Assembly: GCF_000235625.1 (NCBI RefSeq)
Contig: NZ_AGTR01000016.1
Location: forward strand, 1-64,000
DNA from: Marinobacter manganoxydans MnI7-9
Lineage (GTDB): Bacteria; Pseudomonadota; Gammaproteobacteria; Pseudomonadales; Oleiphilaceae
Direction: 5' to 3'
DNA: 64,000 bases
Part shown: one piece after another, positions 53,882 through 63,299 of the stretch
Layout of the letters: each line of letters opens with the position of its first letter
Numbering within the stretch: position 1 is the stretch's first letter
The notes under the pieces: generated by a model
Told to the model about the DNA's origin: nothing
Databases searched by the model: none
Seen by the model: the letters and a program-made list of their open reading frames with translations, nothing else
Position numbers and translations under genes: made by a program

Positions 53882-54351
53882 GAACGGTTATCCGGCGGAC
53901 TTTGCGGGGTTTCGTTTTTGGGTTGTTCGTTCCCGGCAGCGCCTGTATCTGGCGTCTGCGGGGCGTCACTGGTATCAGCCTGATCCTGTGCCGGAGCCTC
54001 GGAGGCCTTTGTCTGGCCCGACACACGCCGTGTTGCCGGTGCTGACCTTGGCTTTTGGGTCTCGTTCTCGGGCAGGATCATGTGCTCGTATTTTTTAGCC
54101 TCGTCCAGGGCGCCGCGCACGGTTTTCTGAACGTCGTCCAGGCCAACATCCCCCGCCTTGCGAAGCTCCTCACGGAGCTCATCGGCTTTCAGCTGCCGGT
54201 CCAGTTCCGAGGTGAACTGGCTGACCATGCGCCGGGCACCACCCACCCAGCGGCCCGCAGCACGGGCAGCCGTGGGCAGACGCTCGGGGCCGAGTACCAA
54301 CAGCGCGATGACGCCGCAGATCAGCAGCTCAAGAAAGCCGATATCGAACAT
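53878..54351 (-). CDS. tatB: Twin-arginine translocase subunit TatB
   Basis: 157 residues. The single N-terminal membrane helix with MFDIGFLELLICGVIALLVLGPERLP shows the conserved Glu and the GP hinge. An amphipathic helix and a long charged, disordered tail follow (proline- and glutamate-rich after residue 100). It forms the receptor complex with TatC. It lies 11 bp after tatA and overlaps tatC by 4 bp. Confidence 0.96.
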   Translation of the reverse strand: MFDIGFLELLICGVIALLVLGPERLPTAARAAGRWVGGARRMVSQFTSELDRQLKADELREELRKAGDVGLDDVQKTVRGALDEAKKYEHMILPENETQKPRSAPATRRVSGQTKASEAPAQDQADTSDAPQTPDTGAAGNEQPKNETPQSPPDNRS

Positions 54352-54362
54352 TCAGCCTGGTC

Positions 54363-54602
54363 TCAGCTGTGGGACTTGTCCCGGGGCTTGTCTTCGGCCG
54401 CAGCCTGTTGTTGCGGCTGCTCCTCTTCCTTGCCTTCCAGGGAGTCCTGGTTCTCGGCCTTGGAGTCCTCATCGCTCATGGACTTCTTGAAGCCGCGAAT
54501 GGCGCCACCGAGGTCGCTGCCGATGTTGCGGAGTTTCTTGGTTCCGAACAACAGAATGACAATGCCGAGTACGATAAGTAATTGCCAGATGCTGATACCC
54601 AT
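54363..54602 (-). CDS. tatA: Twin-arginine translocase subunit TatA
   Basis: 79 residues. The start [24 protein letters not shown] has the FGTKKLR hinge of TatA, followed by the amphipathic helix ([16 protein letters not shown]) and a Gln/Glu-rich tail. TatA oligomers form the pore. It is the first gene of tatABC-rsmE. Confidence 0.97.
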   Translation of the reverse strand: MGISIWQLLIVLGIVILLFGTKKLRNIGSDLGGAIRGFKKSMSDEDSKAENQDSLEGKEEEQPQQQAAAEDKPRDKSHS

Positions 54603-54690
54603 TACGGGGTCCTCGTTTTAATGTTTCTGTTCAATGACATTGTACGTTATCAGAACGGTTACGCGGAAACCCCTTTGGAGGTACTACCGC

Positions 54691-55020
54691 TCACTTGTCC
54701 CGCGACGCTTTTTCTTCCAGGCCTGACAGGTCGAACCGGCTGGCCAGCTCGTCCAGGATGTCTTTCGGGCCAAGGCCCAGTCTCGACAGCATCACCATGC
54801 TGTGAAACCACAGGTCGGCGGTTTCATAAACCACGTCCCGGGTTTCACCCGAGTGTTCTGCGTCCTTGGCGGCCAGCAGGGTTTCCGTGCACTCTTCCCC
54901 GACTTTTTCCAGAATCTTGTTCAGACCCTTGGCGTGGAGACTGGCTACGTAAGAGGTTTCCGGGTCTGCTTCCTTCCGGGCTTCCAGAACCTGTGCCAGG
55001 TTTTCCAGTACATTGCTCAC
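54691..55020 (-). CDS. hisE: Phosphoribosyl-ATP pyrophosphatase
   Basis: 109 residues of the all-alpha HisE/MazG-type fold, with [19 protein letters not shown] (metal-binding Glu residues) and [18 protein letters not shown]. It removes pyrophosphate from phosphoribosyl-ATP in the second step of histidine synthesis. It lies 29 bp after hisI on the same strand, separate from other his genes. Confidence 0.96.
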   Translation of the reverse strand: MSNVLENLAQVLEARKEADPETSYVASLHAKGLNKILEKVGEECTETLLAAKDAEHSGETRDVVYETADLWFHSMVMLSRLGLGPKDILDELASRFDLSGLEEKASRDK

Positions 55021-55049
55021 TGTCCGTGCTCCTCAGTTGCTGCCGTAGC

Positions 55050-55466
55050 TCAGTTGCTGCCGTAGATAGTGCCGGGATCCTTGATCACCGGGTCAACACT
55101 GACCCACTGACCGTCTTTCAGGGTCCGGTAGAAGCAGCTGCGTCTGCCAGTATGGCAGGCTATGCCGCCTTTTTGTTCTACTTTCAGCAGGATGACGTCC
55201 TCGTCGCAGTCCAGTCGAATGTCCCGGATGACCTGTTGGTGCCCCGAGGTTTCCCCTTTGCGCCAGAGCTTGCCCCGGGAGCGCGACCAGTATACGGCGT
55301 GGCCTTCTTCGGCGGTCAGCCTGAGCGACTCGCGGTTCATCCAGGCCATCATCAGGATGTCGCCGGTGTCGGCGTCCTGGGCGATGGCCGGAACCAGGCC
55401 GTCCTCTGTCCAGCGAATGGCATCCAGCCAGTCAGGGGTCTCGACGTTATCCGAGCTATTTTGCAT
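55050..55466 (-). CDS. hisI: Phosphoribosyl-AMP cyclohydrolase
   Basis: 138 residues with [16 protein letters not shown], the metal site [26 protein letters not shown] and SCFYR. Cys residues in LDCDED and IACHTG fit the zinc site. It opens the purine ring of phosphoribosyl-AMP in histidine synthesis. Together with hisE it sits between the tat and ubi genes, as in Pseudomonas. Confidence 0.96.
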   Translation of the reverse strand: MQNSSDNVETPDWLDAIRWTEDGLVPAIAQDADTGDILMMAWMNRESLRLTAEEGHAVYWSRSRGKLWRKGETSGHQQVIRDIRLDCDEDVILLKVEQKGGIACHTGRRSCFYRTLKDGQWVSVDPVIKDPGTIYGSN

Positions 55467-55493
55467 TTTTGTGAATCCTGAAATCTTTATCGG

Positions 55494-57137
55494 TTATCGG
55501 CTGCCCCGGAGCATGAGCCCGCCGGCGACGGCAAACAGGGCCCAGCTCCAGGCAGGCACGCTTTCAATCCACTGCCGGCTCTCGGGCTGAGTGCCCAGAA
55601 AGCCGCCGGCAATGAGCAGTACCGCCAATGTCGCCCGCCGCCAACGCCGCTCGGTACGGATCTGCTGCTCCCGGAGCAACGCCAGTGTTGCCCGGTTCTG
55701 GGGCTCGGTGGGCCCCGCCTGCCGCAGTTGCAAGAGCGCATCGTGCACCAGCTGGGGCATTTCCGGCGACTGTTCCAGCCAGGAGGGAAGGTGCGACTGC
55801 AGCGACTTGATCAGCCCCGAAGGGCCAATGCGTTTGCGCATCCAGGTCTCGAGGTAGGGTTGCGCGGTGCTCCACAAATCCAGATCCGGATACAGCTGTC
55901 GGCCCAGACCTTCAACGTTCAGGAGGGTTTTCTGCAGCAGAACGAGCTGGGGCTGCACTTCCATATTGAACCGCCGTGCCGTCTGGAACAGGCGCAACAG
56001 GAAGTGGCCGAACGAGATATCCTTCAACGGCTTCTCGAAGATGGGCTCGCAAACAGTACGTATGGCCGCCTCAAACTGGTTCACTGGCGTGTCGGGCGGT
56101 ACCCAGCCGGACTGAATATGCAGCTGCGCAACCTGCCGATAATCCCGGCGGAAAAAGGCCAGAAGGTTTCGGGCAAGATAGCTCTGGTCATCCGGTGCCA
56201 GGGTGCCAACGATGCCGAAATCGATGGCGATATATCGGGGATCCGCCGGGTTCGAGGTGTCCACAAAGATGTTGCCCGGATGCATGTCGGCATGGAAGAA
56301 GCTGTCCCGGAACACCTGGGTAAAGAAAATTTCCACGCCTTTTTCAGCCAGTACCTTCATGTCGACGCCGGCGGCCTTCAGAGCCGCAGTATCGGCAATG
56401 GGGATGCCGTGAATCCGCTCCATCACCAGCACGGATTTGCGGGTGTAGTCCCAGTCGATAAAGGGAATGTAGATCAGCGAGGAGTTTTCGAAATTCCGGC
56501 GCAGCTGGCTGGCGTTGGCGGCCTCGCGCTGGAGATCCAGCTCATCGTGAATGGTGGAATCGTAGTCGGCTACCACTTCCACCGGGTGCAGGCGCTTGCC
56601 TTCGGACCAGTATTTTTCCAGCAGGCCAGCCATCAGGTACATCAGGGCCAGATCCTGACGGATTACCTTCTCTATGCCCGGTCGCAGAACTTTCACGACT
56701 ACCTTCTGGCCGTTGCGCAGGGTGGCTGCATGCACCTGGGCAACCGATGCCGAGGCAAGCGGGTCCGGACTGAATTCGGCAAACAGGTCCGAAACCGGGG
56801 CACCGAGGGAGGTTTCGATAATGCTCCGGGCTTCATTGCTCGGGAACGGCGGTACCCGGTCCTGGAGATTCTTCAGGGATTCCGCCATGTCGTCCGGCAG
56901 AAGATCCCTTCGGGTAGAGAGGATCTGGCCGAACTTTACGAACACGGGGCCCAGTTCCTCCAGCGCCAGCCGAAGGCGGTCGCCACGATCGAGCTTCGGT
57001 TGCGGGAACAGGTGCCAGGGCGCCAGCAGGAAAAACACCTTCAGGGGCGCGGGCAGCTCTGCGATAGGCAGGAACGTGTCCAGCCGGTAACGGCAGAATA
57101 CCCAGGCAATTCGGAACAGGCGTTGCAGGCGGGTCAC
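55494..57137 (-). CDS. ubiB: UbiB ubiquinone-biosynthesis kinase-like protein
   Basis: 547 residues of the ABC1/ADCK family. The KxGQ motif appears as [17 protein letters not shown], the Ala-rich nucleotide loop as [11 protein letters not shown], and the catalytic-type region as [12 protein letters not shown] with [10 protein letters not shown]. Two C-terminal hydrophobic segments are near 495-540. It is needed for ubiquinone synthesis, probably as a membrane-linked ATPase. It overlaps ubiJ by 4 bp. Confidence 0.97.
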   Translation of the reverse strand: MTRLQRLFRIAWVFCRYRLDTFLPIAELPAPLKVFFLLAPWHLFPQPKLDRGDRLRLALEELGPVFVKFGQILSTRRDLLPDDMAESLKNLQDRVPPFPSNEARSIIETSLGAPVSDLFAEFSPDPLASASVAQVHAATLRNGQKVVVKVLRPGIEKVIRQDLALMYLMAGLLEKYWSEGKRLHPVEVVADYDSTIHDELDLQREAANASQLRRNFENSSLIYIPFIDWDYTRKSVLVMERIHGIPIADTAALKAAGVDMKVLAEKGVEIFFTQVFRDSFFHADMHPGNIFVDTSNPADPRYIAIDFGIVGTLAPDDQSYLARNLLAFFRRDYRQVAQLHIQSGWVPPDTPVNQFEAAIRTVCEPIFEKPLKDISFGHFLLRLFQTARRFNMEVQPQLVLLQKTLLNVEGLGRQLYPDLDLWSTAQPYLETWMRKRIGPSGLIKSLQSHLPSWLEQSPEMPQLVHDALLQLRQAGPTEPQNRATLALLREQQIRTERRWRRATLAVLLIAGGFLGTQPESRQWIESVPAWSWALFAVAGGLMLRGSR

Positions 57138-57775
57138 AGGTTCTCCGATTCGTCAGTCTTGCCGCGGTTTTCAATCAGATTAAGCCGCGCTTCCAGTCTT
57201 TCCGTGCGCAGGTTCAGTTCGTCGATATCCTCGAACGTAGCTTCCAGCTCCCGCCGACCGGGCAGGGCGCGACTTTCCTCGTGCACATACTCCTCGATGT
57301 TGGCATTCAGGGACTGAAAGGCCTGTCGACTCCATCGGATAGCGCCGCGAACCCGTTGGCCGAGGAAGTGTGCGGGCACATCGCCGATGTGCCGGGCCAT
57401 GGCGGCTTCCCAATCCGGTTCAAGCTGGTTCAGGGCTCGTTGCAGCTGGTGGGCCAGGGCCGTGTCGCCGGTAACTTCGAGGCGGCCATCGGCAAAGACC
57501 CGGTCATCACCGGTGGCCAGTGCCGCAAAGGCGATGGGTTTGCCGGTAACCTCAAGAGCAGGCTGGTCGACCGGCTGGCTGCCAACCCGAACGCGGTTTC
57601 CGGCGCGGTCCAGGGTGTAGGTCAGGGGGAAAGGATCGGTAATGTTGAACTGCACCGGGCCCGCCAGTGCTTCCATCAGGGCATGATGCCCCGCCGGATC
57701 CAGTTCCAGCGCCCGGTTCAGGGCGCTTTCCAGGATCGCGGAGACAGCGGAAAGCAGGGTGGGGCCGGGAAACAT
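57134..57775 (-). CDS. ubiJ: UbiJ (YigP) ubiquinone accessory protein
   Basis: 213 residues with an N-terminal SCP2-like lipid-binding domain ([33 protein letters not shown]) and a C-terminal coiled coil ([22 protein letters not shown]). UbiJ is a lipid-binding accessory factor of the Ubi complex. It starts where ubiE ends (TGATG) and overlaps ubiB by 4 bp. Confidence 0.95.
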   Translation of the reverse strand: MFPGPTLLSAVSAILESALNRALELDPAGHHALMEALAGPVQFNITDPFPLTYTLDRAGNRVRVGSQPVDQPALEVTGKPIAFAALATGDDRVFADGRLEVTGDTALAHQLQRALNQLEPDWEAAMARHIGDVPAHFLGQRVRGAIRWSRQAFQSLNANIEEYVHEESRALPGRRELEATFEDIDELNLRTERLEARLNLIENRGKTDESENL

Positions 57776-58566
57776 CAGGGCTTGATTCCCACATGCAGGG
57801 CGACAATGCCGCCGGTCATGTTGTAGTACTTGCAGTTCACCAGGCCGGCGTTTTCCATCATGCCCTTGAGGGTGTCCTGGTCCGGATGCATGCGGATGGA
57901 TTCGGCCAGGTACTTGTAGCTTTCGCTGTCGCCGGCGATAAGCTGGCCCATCAATGGCAGAGCGGAAAACGAGTAGGTGTCGTAGGCCTTGCTCAGCAAA
58001 GGATTGGTCGGCTTGGAGAATTCCAGGATCATCAGTTTGCCACCGGGCTTGAGAACCCGGGCCATGTCGCGCAGAGCCTGATCTTTATCGGTGACATTGC
58101 GCAGGCCGAAGGCGATGGAAACCGCATTGAAGTTGTTGTCCGGGAACGGCAAGTGCTCGGCGTCCGCCTGCACGTATTCGATGTTGCCGGCGTAGCCGCG
58201 ATCCGTCAGCCGGCTGCGGCCCACCTGCAGCATGGAGGCATTGATGTCGGCCAGCACCACCTTGCCGGACGGACCCACCAGATCCGAAAACTTCATGGTG
58301 AGGTCGCCAGTGCCGCCGGCAATATCCAGTACCTGGTGGCCGGGACGCACGCCGGAAAGCTCGATGGTGAAGCGCTTCCAGAGCCGGTGGATCCCCATGG
58401 ACATCAGGTCGTTCATGAGGTCGTATTTGCCCGCCACGCTGTGGAATACCTCGGCCACTTGGCTCGCCTTCTGGCTTTTTGGCACATTGCGAAAGCCAAA
58501 GTGGGTGACGTCATCCTGGCCGGAATTGTTTGCGGCCTGGTTGGCTGGCGTTTGCTGCTCGCTCAT
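57775..58566 (-). CDS. ubiE: Ubiquinone/menaquinone C-methyltransferase
   Basis: 263 residues with [22 protein letters not shown]-like start, SAM motif [34 protein letters not shown] and [24 protein letters not shown]. It methylates C2 of the quinone precursor. It is the first gene of the ubiE-ubiJ-ubiB operon. A 125-bp gap separates it from the divergent PHA-type gene. Confidence 0.97.
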   Translation of the reverse strand: MSEQQTPANQAANNSGQDDVTHFGFRNVPKSQKASQVAEVFHSVAGKYDLMNDLMSMGIHRLWKRFTIELSGVRPGHQVLDIAGGTGDLTMKFSDLVGPSGKVVLADINASMLQVGRSRLTDRGYAGNIEYVQADAEHLPFPDNNFNAVSIAFGLRNVTDKDQALRDMARVLKPGGKLMILEFSKPTNPLLSKAYDTYSFSALPLMGQLIAGDSESYKYLAESIRMHPDQDTLKGMMENAGLVNCKYYNMTGGIVALHVGIKP

Positions 58567-58691
58567 GGGAGATGTCCTGTCAGAATCTGAACCCCGTATT
58601 CTAACCGCTGACGGGGTTGCTACAAGGGTGGCGGTGCGTTAAATAGCGCCCTAAACTGTAAATTCGTCCAATTCCGAGAGAAATTGTTTTC

Positions 58692-58970
58692 ATGTCCGTT
58701 ATTGATGTACACCGCCCGCACACCCTGGATAAAGAACACGCCATACAGGCTGCCGAAACCCTGGCCAAAGACCTTTCCAGTCAGTTCGACGTGGATTACC
58801 AGTGGCAAGGCGACCAGCTGAAATTCAAGCGCAGCGGCGTCAAGGGGCACCTGAACATTACCCCGACGGATCTGCACATTCATCTGGAACTGGGCATGAT
58901 GTTGCGGCCCTTCAAATCCCGGATCGAGCAGGAAATCCACTCCCAGCTGGACCAGATCATCAAGGTCTGA
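58692..58970 (+). CDS. Polyhydroxyalkanoic-acid-system family small protein
   Basis: 92 residues. The blocks HTLDKEHAIQAAETLAKDLSSQ and KGHLNITPTDLHIHLELGMMLRPF, ending in IEQEIHSQLDQIIK, match the small family of proteins seen near PHA genes (PHA_gran_rgn type). No PHA synthase is in the window. Function is unclear; a granule-linked or stress role is only a guess. Divergent from ubiE, as in Pseudomonas. Confidence 0.8.
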   Translation: MSVIDVHRPHTLDKEHAIQAAETLAKDLSSQFDVDYQWQGDQLKFKRSGVKGHLNITPTDLHIHLELGMMLRPFKSRIEQEIHSQLDQIIKV

Positions 58971-58990
58971 TCAGCCGGGTTGTCGTCGAC

Positions 58991-59755
58991 TCAGAGATTG
59001 TCCGGCAGGCTGAACGGGTCCGGACGACCGTCGAGTATATTGCGCATCACTTGTTGTTCCCGGGAAACCAGGCGGTCGATCAGTAACTCCACATCGTCCA
59101 TCTTCCGGAAGGCCGAATAGCCCCGGTGCAGGAAACTGTGCAGGTCGCTCAGATCGGCCATTTCCGCCGGACCCCGGGTCATCGACAACAGCCATCCAAG
59201 GGTGCGGTTGCGGACATAGCGATCAAGCTGCTGGCCCACGTCAGCCACCAGGGTGATCTGCTTCTCCCTCTGGTCCAGCTGTCGGCTTTCCCTGAAGGCG
59301 GCGCAGTAGTCCTCAGTGGTTATTGCGTCGGCGGGCACGCCCTGCTGGTGGAACAGCTCGGCCAGCTCAAGATCCAGCCGCTGGGTGATCAGGTTCAGCT
59401 CCACCAGACCAGCAAACGTGTCCAGCAGGTTATCCGGCAGCCACTTCACCATTTTGGGGAAGACCCGATCAATATTGTCGTCCCGGTGTGTCATTCCTGC
59501 GGGCGCGTACAGATCGGTCAGCAGGAACTCCAGGCCATGATGGTAGCCGGGGTGATGGTAGAGGTCTTCATGGGTCGCCTTCAGCCGCTCCGCCTGCCAG
59601 TCAGCAACGTGAAAAGCGTTCTCCAATAATGGGTGCTCCGCCTTCAGATGCCGAAAATCATGGTAGTCCAGCAGCAGTTGTTGCAGCCGGCGAGCGCTTT
59701 CGGAGCGGGCTTCGGTAGCGACGAGGCGCTCACGGTACATGGGCGATGGCTCCAC
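58991..59755 (-). CDS. FFLEELY-motif-type protein of unknown function
   Basis: 254 residues, mostly helical and without signal peptide. The segment HHGLEFLLTDLYAPAGMTHRDDNIDRVFPKM resembles the FFLEELYGP..F..RD block that names this family, with LEFLLTDLYAP as its version. The remaining sequence (RTLGWLLSMTRGPAEMADLSDLHSFLHRGYSAF) also looks conserved. No enzymatic motif is recognised. It is convergent with the PHA-type gene (20-bp gap). Confidence 0.72.
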   Translation of the reverse strand: MEPSPMYRERLVATEARSESARRLQQLLLDYHDFRHLKAEHPLLENAFHVADWQAERLKATHEDLYHHPGYHHGLEFLLTDLYAPAGMTHRDDNIDRVFPKMVKWLPDNLLDTFAGLVELNLITQRLDLELAELFHQQGVPADAITTEDYCAAFRESRQLDQREKQITLVADVGQQLDRYVRNRTLGWLLSMTRGPAEMADLSDLHSFLHRGYSAFRKMDDVELLIDRLVSREQQVMRNILDGRPDPFSLPDNL

Positions 59756-59823
59756 TAAACCTGAGGAAAAGAGCGTAGTTTAGCGGAGCTACGGCGGTCT
59801 TGCAGTAGGGCAATGCCCGGGCA

Positions 59824-60747
59824 TTAACCCTGTGCGGCGGCGGGCAGCGTTTCGAACCCCGGGACCCATTCCTTGCTGTCGAGGGTGATGAAGTGGCTCG
59901 GCGCCTCAGTTTCGACGATTCGCATGGTGGTCGGGCTCTGGCGGGCGCTAGCCAGCATGGAGGAACGATCCAGAATACGGTCGACCGCAGGGATCAGGAA
60001 GGTGCCGTGGCGTACATGGCTGTAGACGCTGGTGTCTGTCCGTGCCATCCAGTCCATGATGTTCTCGATGTTACGAACAATGGTCAGATGATCCTTGGTG
60101 GCGGAAAACAGTTTGCTCAGTAGTTGCTTCTTGCGCGGGTTCATCTTGCCAAAGAAGGTCTGACCGTAGGCGGACGACGGAGCGCTGTTGATCAGGCGTA
60201 TCAGCCAGGGCCACATACCGTGGCTTACAGGTTCCAGAATGGTGGTCACCAGCGCCGACAGCCTGCCGTTGGGGAGCACGGGTGCTTCCAGTACCACTTC
60301 CACGTCGTCATACAGCTCTGGCCATTGCTTGATGGCCTCCAGGATCACCGCCCCGCCACGGGAATGACCATGAACCCGAATGTTGTCAGTGGTTGGCAGG
60401 CTGGAAAGCGCCTGATTGAGAATGCAGGCGTCGTATTCGATGGTGCCTTCCAGGTGCTTGATCGGCACTTCCCAGTCCGGGGTCTCCGGGGTCACGCCGT
60501 TCACCGGAATGTGGTAATTGCTACAGGTGAGCAGGATCAATTCGGTGGTGGGCGCTTCATAGGCCTGGGTGAAGTAGCAGTGGTTCTCCAGAAAGCCGTG
60601 CACGCCGACAACGGTCTGCTCGGCCTTGCCGCTGTGGTTGCGAACGGACACAGCGCCTTTGCCAACGCGATACACCCGCCCGGAGAACATTTCCGAGTAG
60701 GCGCTCTCAATCGGTTTTATCAGTTTGCGAACGTGGCTCGCTTTCAT
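59824..60747 (-). CDS. Alpha/beta hydrolase, GHSRGG type
   Basis: 307 residues from ATG 60747, which has GGGAGAG 6 nt upstream; the open frame reaches 60768. The oxyanion region is VGVHGFLENH and the nucleophile elbow is GHSRGGAVI. The final His is probably in APSHFITL. No signal peptide is seen. It lies divergently beside the WS/DGAT gene, so a role in lipid or ester metabolism is possible but only inferred. Confidence 0.82.
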   Translation of the reverse strand: MKASHVRKLIKPIESAYSEMFSGRVYRVGKGAVSVRNHSGKAEQTVVGVHGFLENHCYFTQAYEAPTTELILLTCSNYHIPVNGVTPETPDWEVPIKHLEGTIEYDACILNQALSSLPTTDNIRVHGHSRGGAVILEAIKQWPELYDDVEVVLEAPVLPNGRLSALVTTILEPVSHGMWPWLIRLINSAPSSAYGQTFFGKMNPRKKQLLSKLFSATKDHLTIVRNIENIMDWMARTDTSVYSHVRHGTFLIPAVDRILDRSSMLASARQSPTTMRIVETEAPSHFITLDSKEWVPGFETLPAAAQG

Positions 60748-61071
60748 AACTGCTCTCCCGTCCAGCACGGCAATGACCTGTTATTGGAATTAGGGTGTGC
60801 TGGTAAGCCTTTTGTACCCTGATCATCTCGCTGTGTTACTGGCCCTGAATAAAGAATTTTTGATCCCTCAGGGCCAATCGATCACGGATCGACAGCGCGT
60901 AATAACCATTGCACTACGGCTTATAACCAGTATAGGACTGAACAGTTACTCACGTGTAATTTTTTGTAACAGCGTGCGCTGGTGCCGCATATGGAGCCGG
61001 AAGGGCTTGTCTGGCACAATGCGGAGTTCGGTTTTTACTTACCTTCACCACTTTTCCAGGGACGTTCGGGT
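60748..61071. promoter_or_regulatory. Divergent region between hydrolase and acyltransferase genes
   Basis: These 324 bp contain a perfect 8-bp inverted repeat with a 19-bp spacer, GGCCCTGA (60841-60848) / TCAGGGCC (60868-60875). Towards the acyltransferase lies a candidate promoter, TTGCAC (60909-60914), 16-bp spacer, TATAGG (60931-60936). The short frame at 60797-61075 has no protein-like features. Promoters for both genes must lie here. Confidence 0.4.
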
Positions 61072-62478
61072 TTGAGTCACGAACAATCGCATCTCCTGCT
61101 ACCTGCGGATTCGGCCTGGCTGGCCCTGGAACGCCCGGAAAACCCCATGACCATCACCGTGATGCTGCGGGTTGATGGCCTCACCGCGCCTCGTTTCCGG
61201 GAGTTCCTCCGGGTGTACTGGATGGCCTGGGAGCGTTTCCGGTACATGCCGGTCAAGCGCTCGCCCGCCTGGTGGTGGGAGCAGGACCCGATGTTTGATG
61301 TCCGCCACCACCTGGATGTGGTGGTAGATCGCTTCACTCCGGAAAGCCTGCAGGAGTGGGTGTCGGTGCGGCTGAACCAGCCTCTGCCCATGTATCGCCC
61401 GCGCTGGAAGTTCTGGTTGGCGCCCAATGCCGAGGGCGGGGCGGTCCTGTTGCTGCGGATTCACCACTGTTACGCCGATGGTCTGTCCCTGCTGGGCATT
61501 TTTGAACGCCTCTGCCCACCGTCGCCCCAGCAGCATCCTGCCATATACGGCGCACCTGAAACCGCGGAGCTTTCACGGTGGACCGCTGCAGCAAAAGTCT
61601 GGCTCGGGCAACTGTTGGCCTCTGGAGAGTCAGCGGAAGAAGCGCATGGCGTTGCCGGAGTAGACGAGTCTGATGGCAACCAGTGGCAGGATGCCGGACG
61701 CCTGCTGGAGCGGGTTGCCCAGAAAAGTCTCAAGCTGGTCCATGAGTTTTCGGAATTCCTGGTGGAGCCGGAGGATTCAGACACCGATCTCCGGCGGCCA
61801 CTGCTGGGGCGACGGCATTGTCGCTGGTCTGAACCGGTGCCCCTGGAGCGCTTCAGGGCCATTGCCCAGGTCACCAATGTGACGATCAACGATGTGCTGC
61901 TGAGCTGTGTCGCGGCTGCGGTGCGCACCCGACTTGGAATTGACGGTGCGGACCTGGATGAAGCGGTGCTGCATGCGGCCGTGCCCGTCGATATCCGCAG
62001 CCGTTTGCCCGACGAGCTGAAGCCGGCCCCTGGCGCCCTGGGCAACTATTTCGGCACCGTGTTTGTACCATTGCCGGTGGATGGCGAAAGCCCCCTGGAA
62101 CGCCTGTACCGTATCAAGCATGAAACCCGCCGCCTGAAGAAAAGCTGGCAGCCCGGCATTGCCTGGGGGCTGGCGGCCAGTGCCACGGTCGTTCCGGAGC
62201 CCTGGCGGGAGCCTCTGGCCGATGTGTTCTATCGCAAGGCCAGTGCCGTGGTGTCCAACGTGCCCGGCACCCCGGAGCCTCGCTACATTGCCGGTTGCCG
62301 GATTACCGAGCAGATGTTCTGGGTGCCCCAGGCCGGGGATATCGGTCTGGGTATCAGCATTGTCAGCTACGCCGGCCAGGTGCAGTTTGGCGTCGTTGCC
62401 GATGAGGCGGTGATGGCCGATCCCGAAGACTTTCTCAACGACTGCCTGCAGGAACTGGCCCAGTTCCCCGGCGATTAA
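61072..62478 (+). CDS. Wax ester synthase / diacylglycerol acyltransferase-like protein (WS/DGAT)
   Basis: About 468 residues from TTG 61072 (MSHEQSHLLLPADSAWLALE); the open frame starts at 60982. The catalytic motif HHCYADG (HHxxxDG) and the N-terminal SAWLALERPENPMTI fit the family, as does the late VVSNVPGTPEPRYIAG block (SNVPGP type). The family joins acyl-CoA to fatty alcohols or diacylglycerol to make wax esters or triacylglycerol, typical of oil-storing marine bacteria. The sequence is a divergent member, so activity and substrate need testing. The gene is alone, beside a divergent alpha/beta hydrolase. Confidence 0.87.
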   Translation: MSHEQSHLLLPADSAWLALERPENPMTITVMLRVDGLTAPRFREFLRVYWMAWERFRYMPVKRSPAWWWEQDPMFDVRHHLDVVVDRFTPESLQEWVSVRLNQPLPMYRPRWKFWLAPNAEGGAVLLLRIHHCYADGLSLLGIFERLCPPSPQQHPAIYGAPETAELSRWTAAAKVWLGQLLASGESAEEAHGVAGVDESDGNQWQDAGRLLERVAQKSLKLVHEFSEFLVEPEDSDTDLRRPLLGRRHCRWSEPVPLERFRAIAQVTNVTINDVLLSCVAAAVRTRLGIDGADLDEAVLHAAVPVDIRSRLPDELKPAPGALGNYFGTVFVPLPVDGESPLERLYRIKHETRRLKKSWQPGIAWGLAASATVVPEPWREPLADVFYRKASAVVSNVPGTPEPRYIAGCRITEQMFWVPQAGDIGLGISIVSYAGQVQFGVVADEAVMADPEDFLNDCLQELAQFPGD

Positions 62479-62513
62479 GGCGCGTATTCGGTCTTTTTTT
62501 GGTCTCTAAAATA

Positions 62514-63299
62514 TCAGGCTGCCTGATTCCGGGCTGTCTCACTGACCGACTGATGAATGTCCTCGAACAGTTTTCGATCCGTCTGCCCGATCGGCAAGTC
62601 GTAGGTGATGGTGGCCCCGAACGCCTGCGGATCGTGGGGATCGTTTCGTACCTTGTCGAACACCAGCAGCCGGGTACCCAGGTAAAAACCTTCCTTCAGA
62701 TCGTGGGTCACCATGAAGATGGTGGTGCCGGTTTCCTGCCAGAGTTTCAACAGCAGATCGTGCATGTCGCCCCGAATGCCGGGGTCCAATGCGCCGAATG
62801 GCTCGTCCAGCAGGAGTACTCGTGGGCGCATGATCAGCGACTGGGCGATGGCGAGGCGTTGTTGCATGCCGCCGGAGAGTTCGTGGGGCCATTTGTTGGC
62901 TGATGGGCTCAGGCCCACAGACTCCAGCATGGCACCCACTTTCTCCAGGGCTTCGCGGCGGGCGCTGCCGAACAGTTTGCCCAGCCAGGGCTTCTGTTCC
63001 AGTTCCAGACCCATCAGCACGTTCTGGCGCACTGTCAGGTGAGGGAACACCGAGTAGCGCTGGAATACGATACCCCGGTTTCGGTCCGGCTCGCCGGGGA
63101 AGGCCTCGCCCTCCAGTAAGAGTTCGCCGCGGGTCTGGGTTTCCTGGCCCAACAGCATTTTCAGGAAGGTGGATTTGCCACAACCGGAGGCGCCCACGAG
63201 GGTGCAGAACTCGCCCTGTTTCACGCTCAGGTTCAGGTTCTCCAGGATCACCTGATCGCCGTATTCCTTCCAGAGATTGTTAACGGTAATAAAGCTCAT
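62514..63299 (-). CDS. ABC importer ATP-binding protein, urea-carboxylase-type (NrtD/SsuB-like)
   Basis: 261 residues from ATG 63299, chosen because AGGAGG lies 6 nt upstream and the start overlaps the permease stop (TGATG). Walker A GASGCGKST, Q-loop VFQRYSVFPHL, signature LSGGMQQR and Walker B VLLLDEPFGALD are complete. The family imports small nitrogen or sulfur compounds such as nitrate, taurine or urea-like molecules. Together with the permease upstream it forms the last two genes of an import operon whose rest lies beyond the window. Confidence 0.9.
   Translation of the reverse strand: MSFITVNNLWKEYGDQVILENLNLSVKQGEFCTLVGASGCGKSTFLKMLLGQETQTRGELLLEGEAFPGEPDRNRGIVFQRYSVFPHLTVRQNVLMGLELEQKPWLGKLFGSARREALEKVGAMLESVGLSPSANKWPHELSGGMQQRLAIAQSLIMRPRVLLLDEPFGALDPGIRGDMHDLLLKLWQETGTTIFMVTHDLKEGFYLGTRLLVFDKVRNDPHDPQAFGATITYDLPIGQTDRKLFEDIHQSVSETARNQAA

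Noticed and set aside
55728-57317. Open frame of 529 codons on the plus strand
   Set aside because: Antisense to ubiB and ubiJ with intact motifs.
60797-61075. Open frame of 92 codons upstream of the acyltransferase
   Set aside because: It fills the divergent promoter region, has no family-like block and no good ribosome site.
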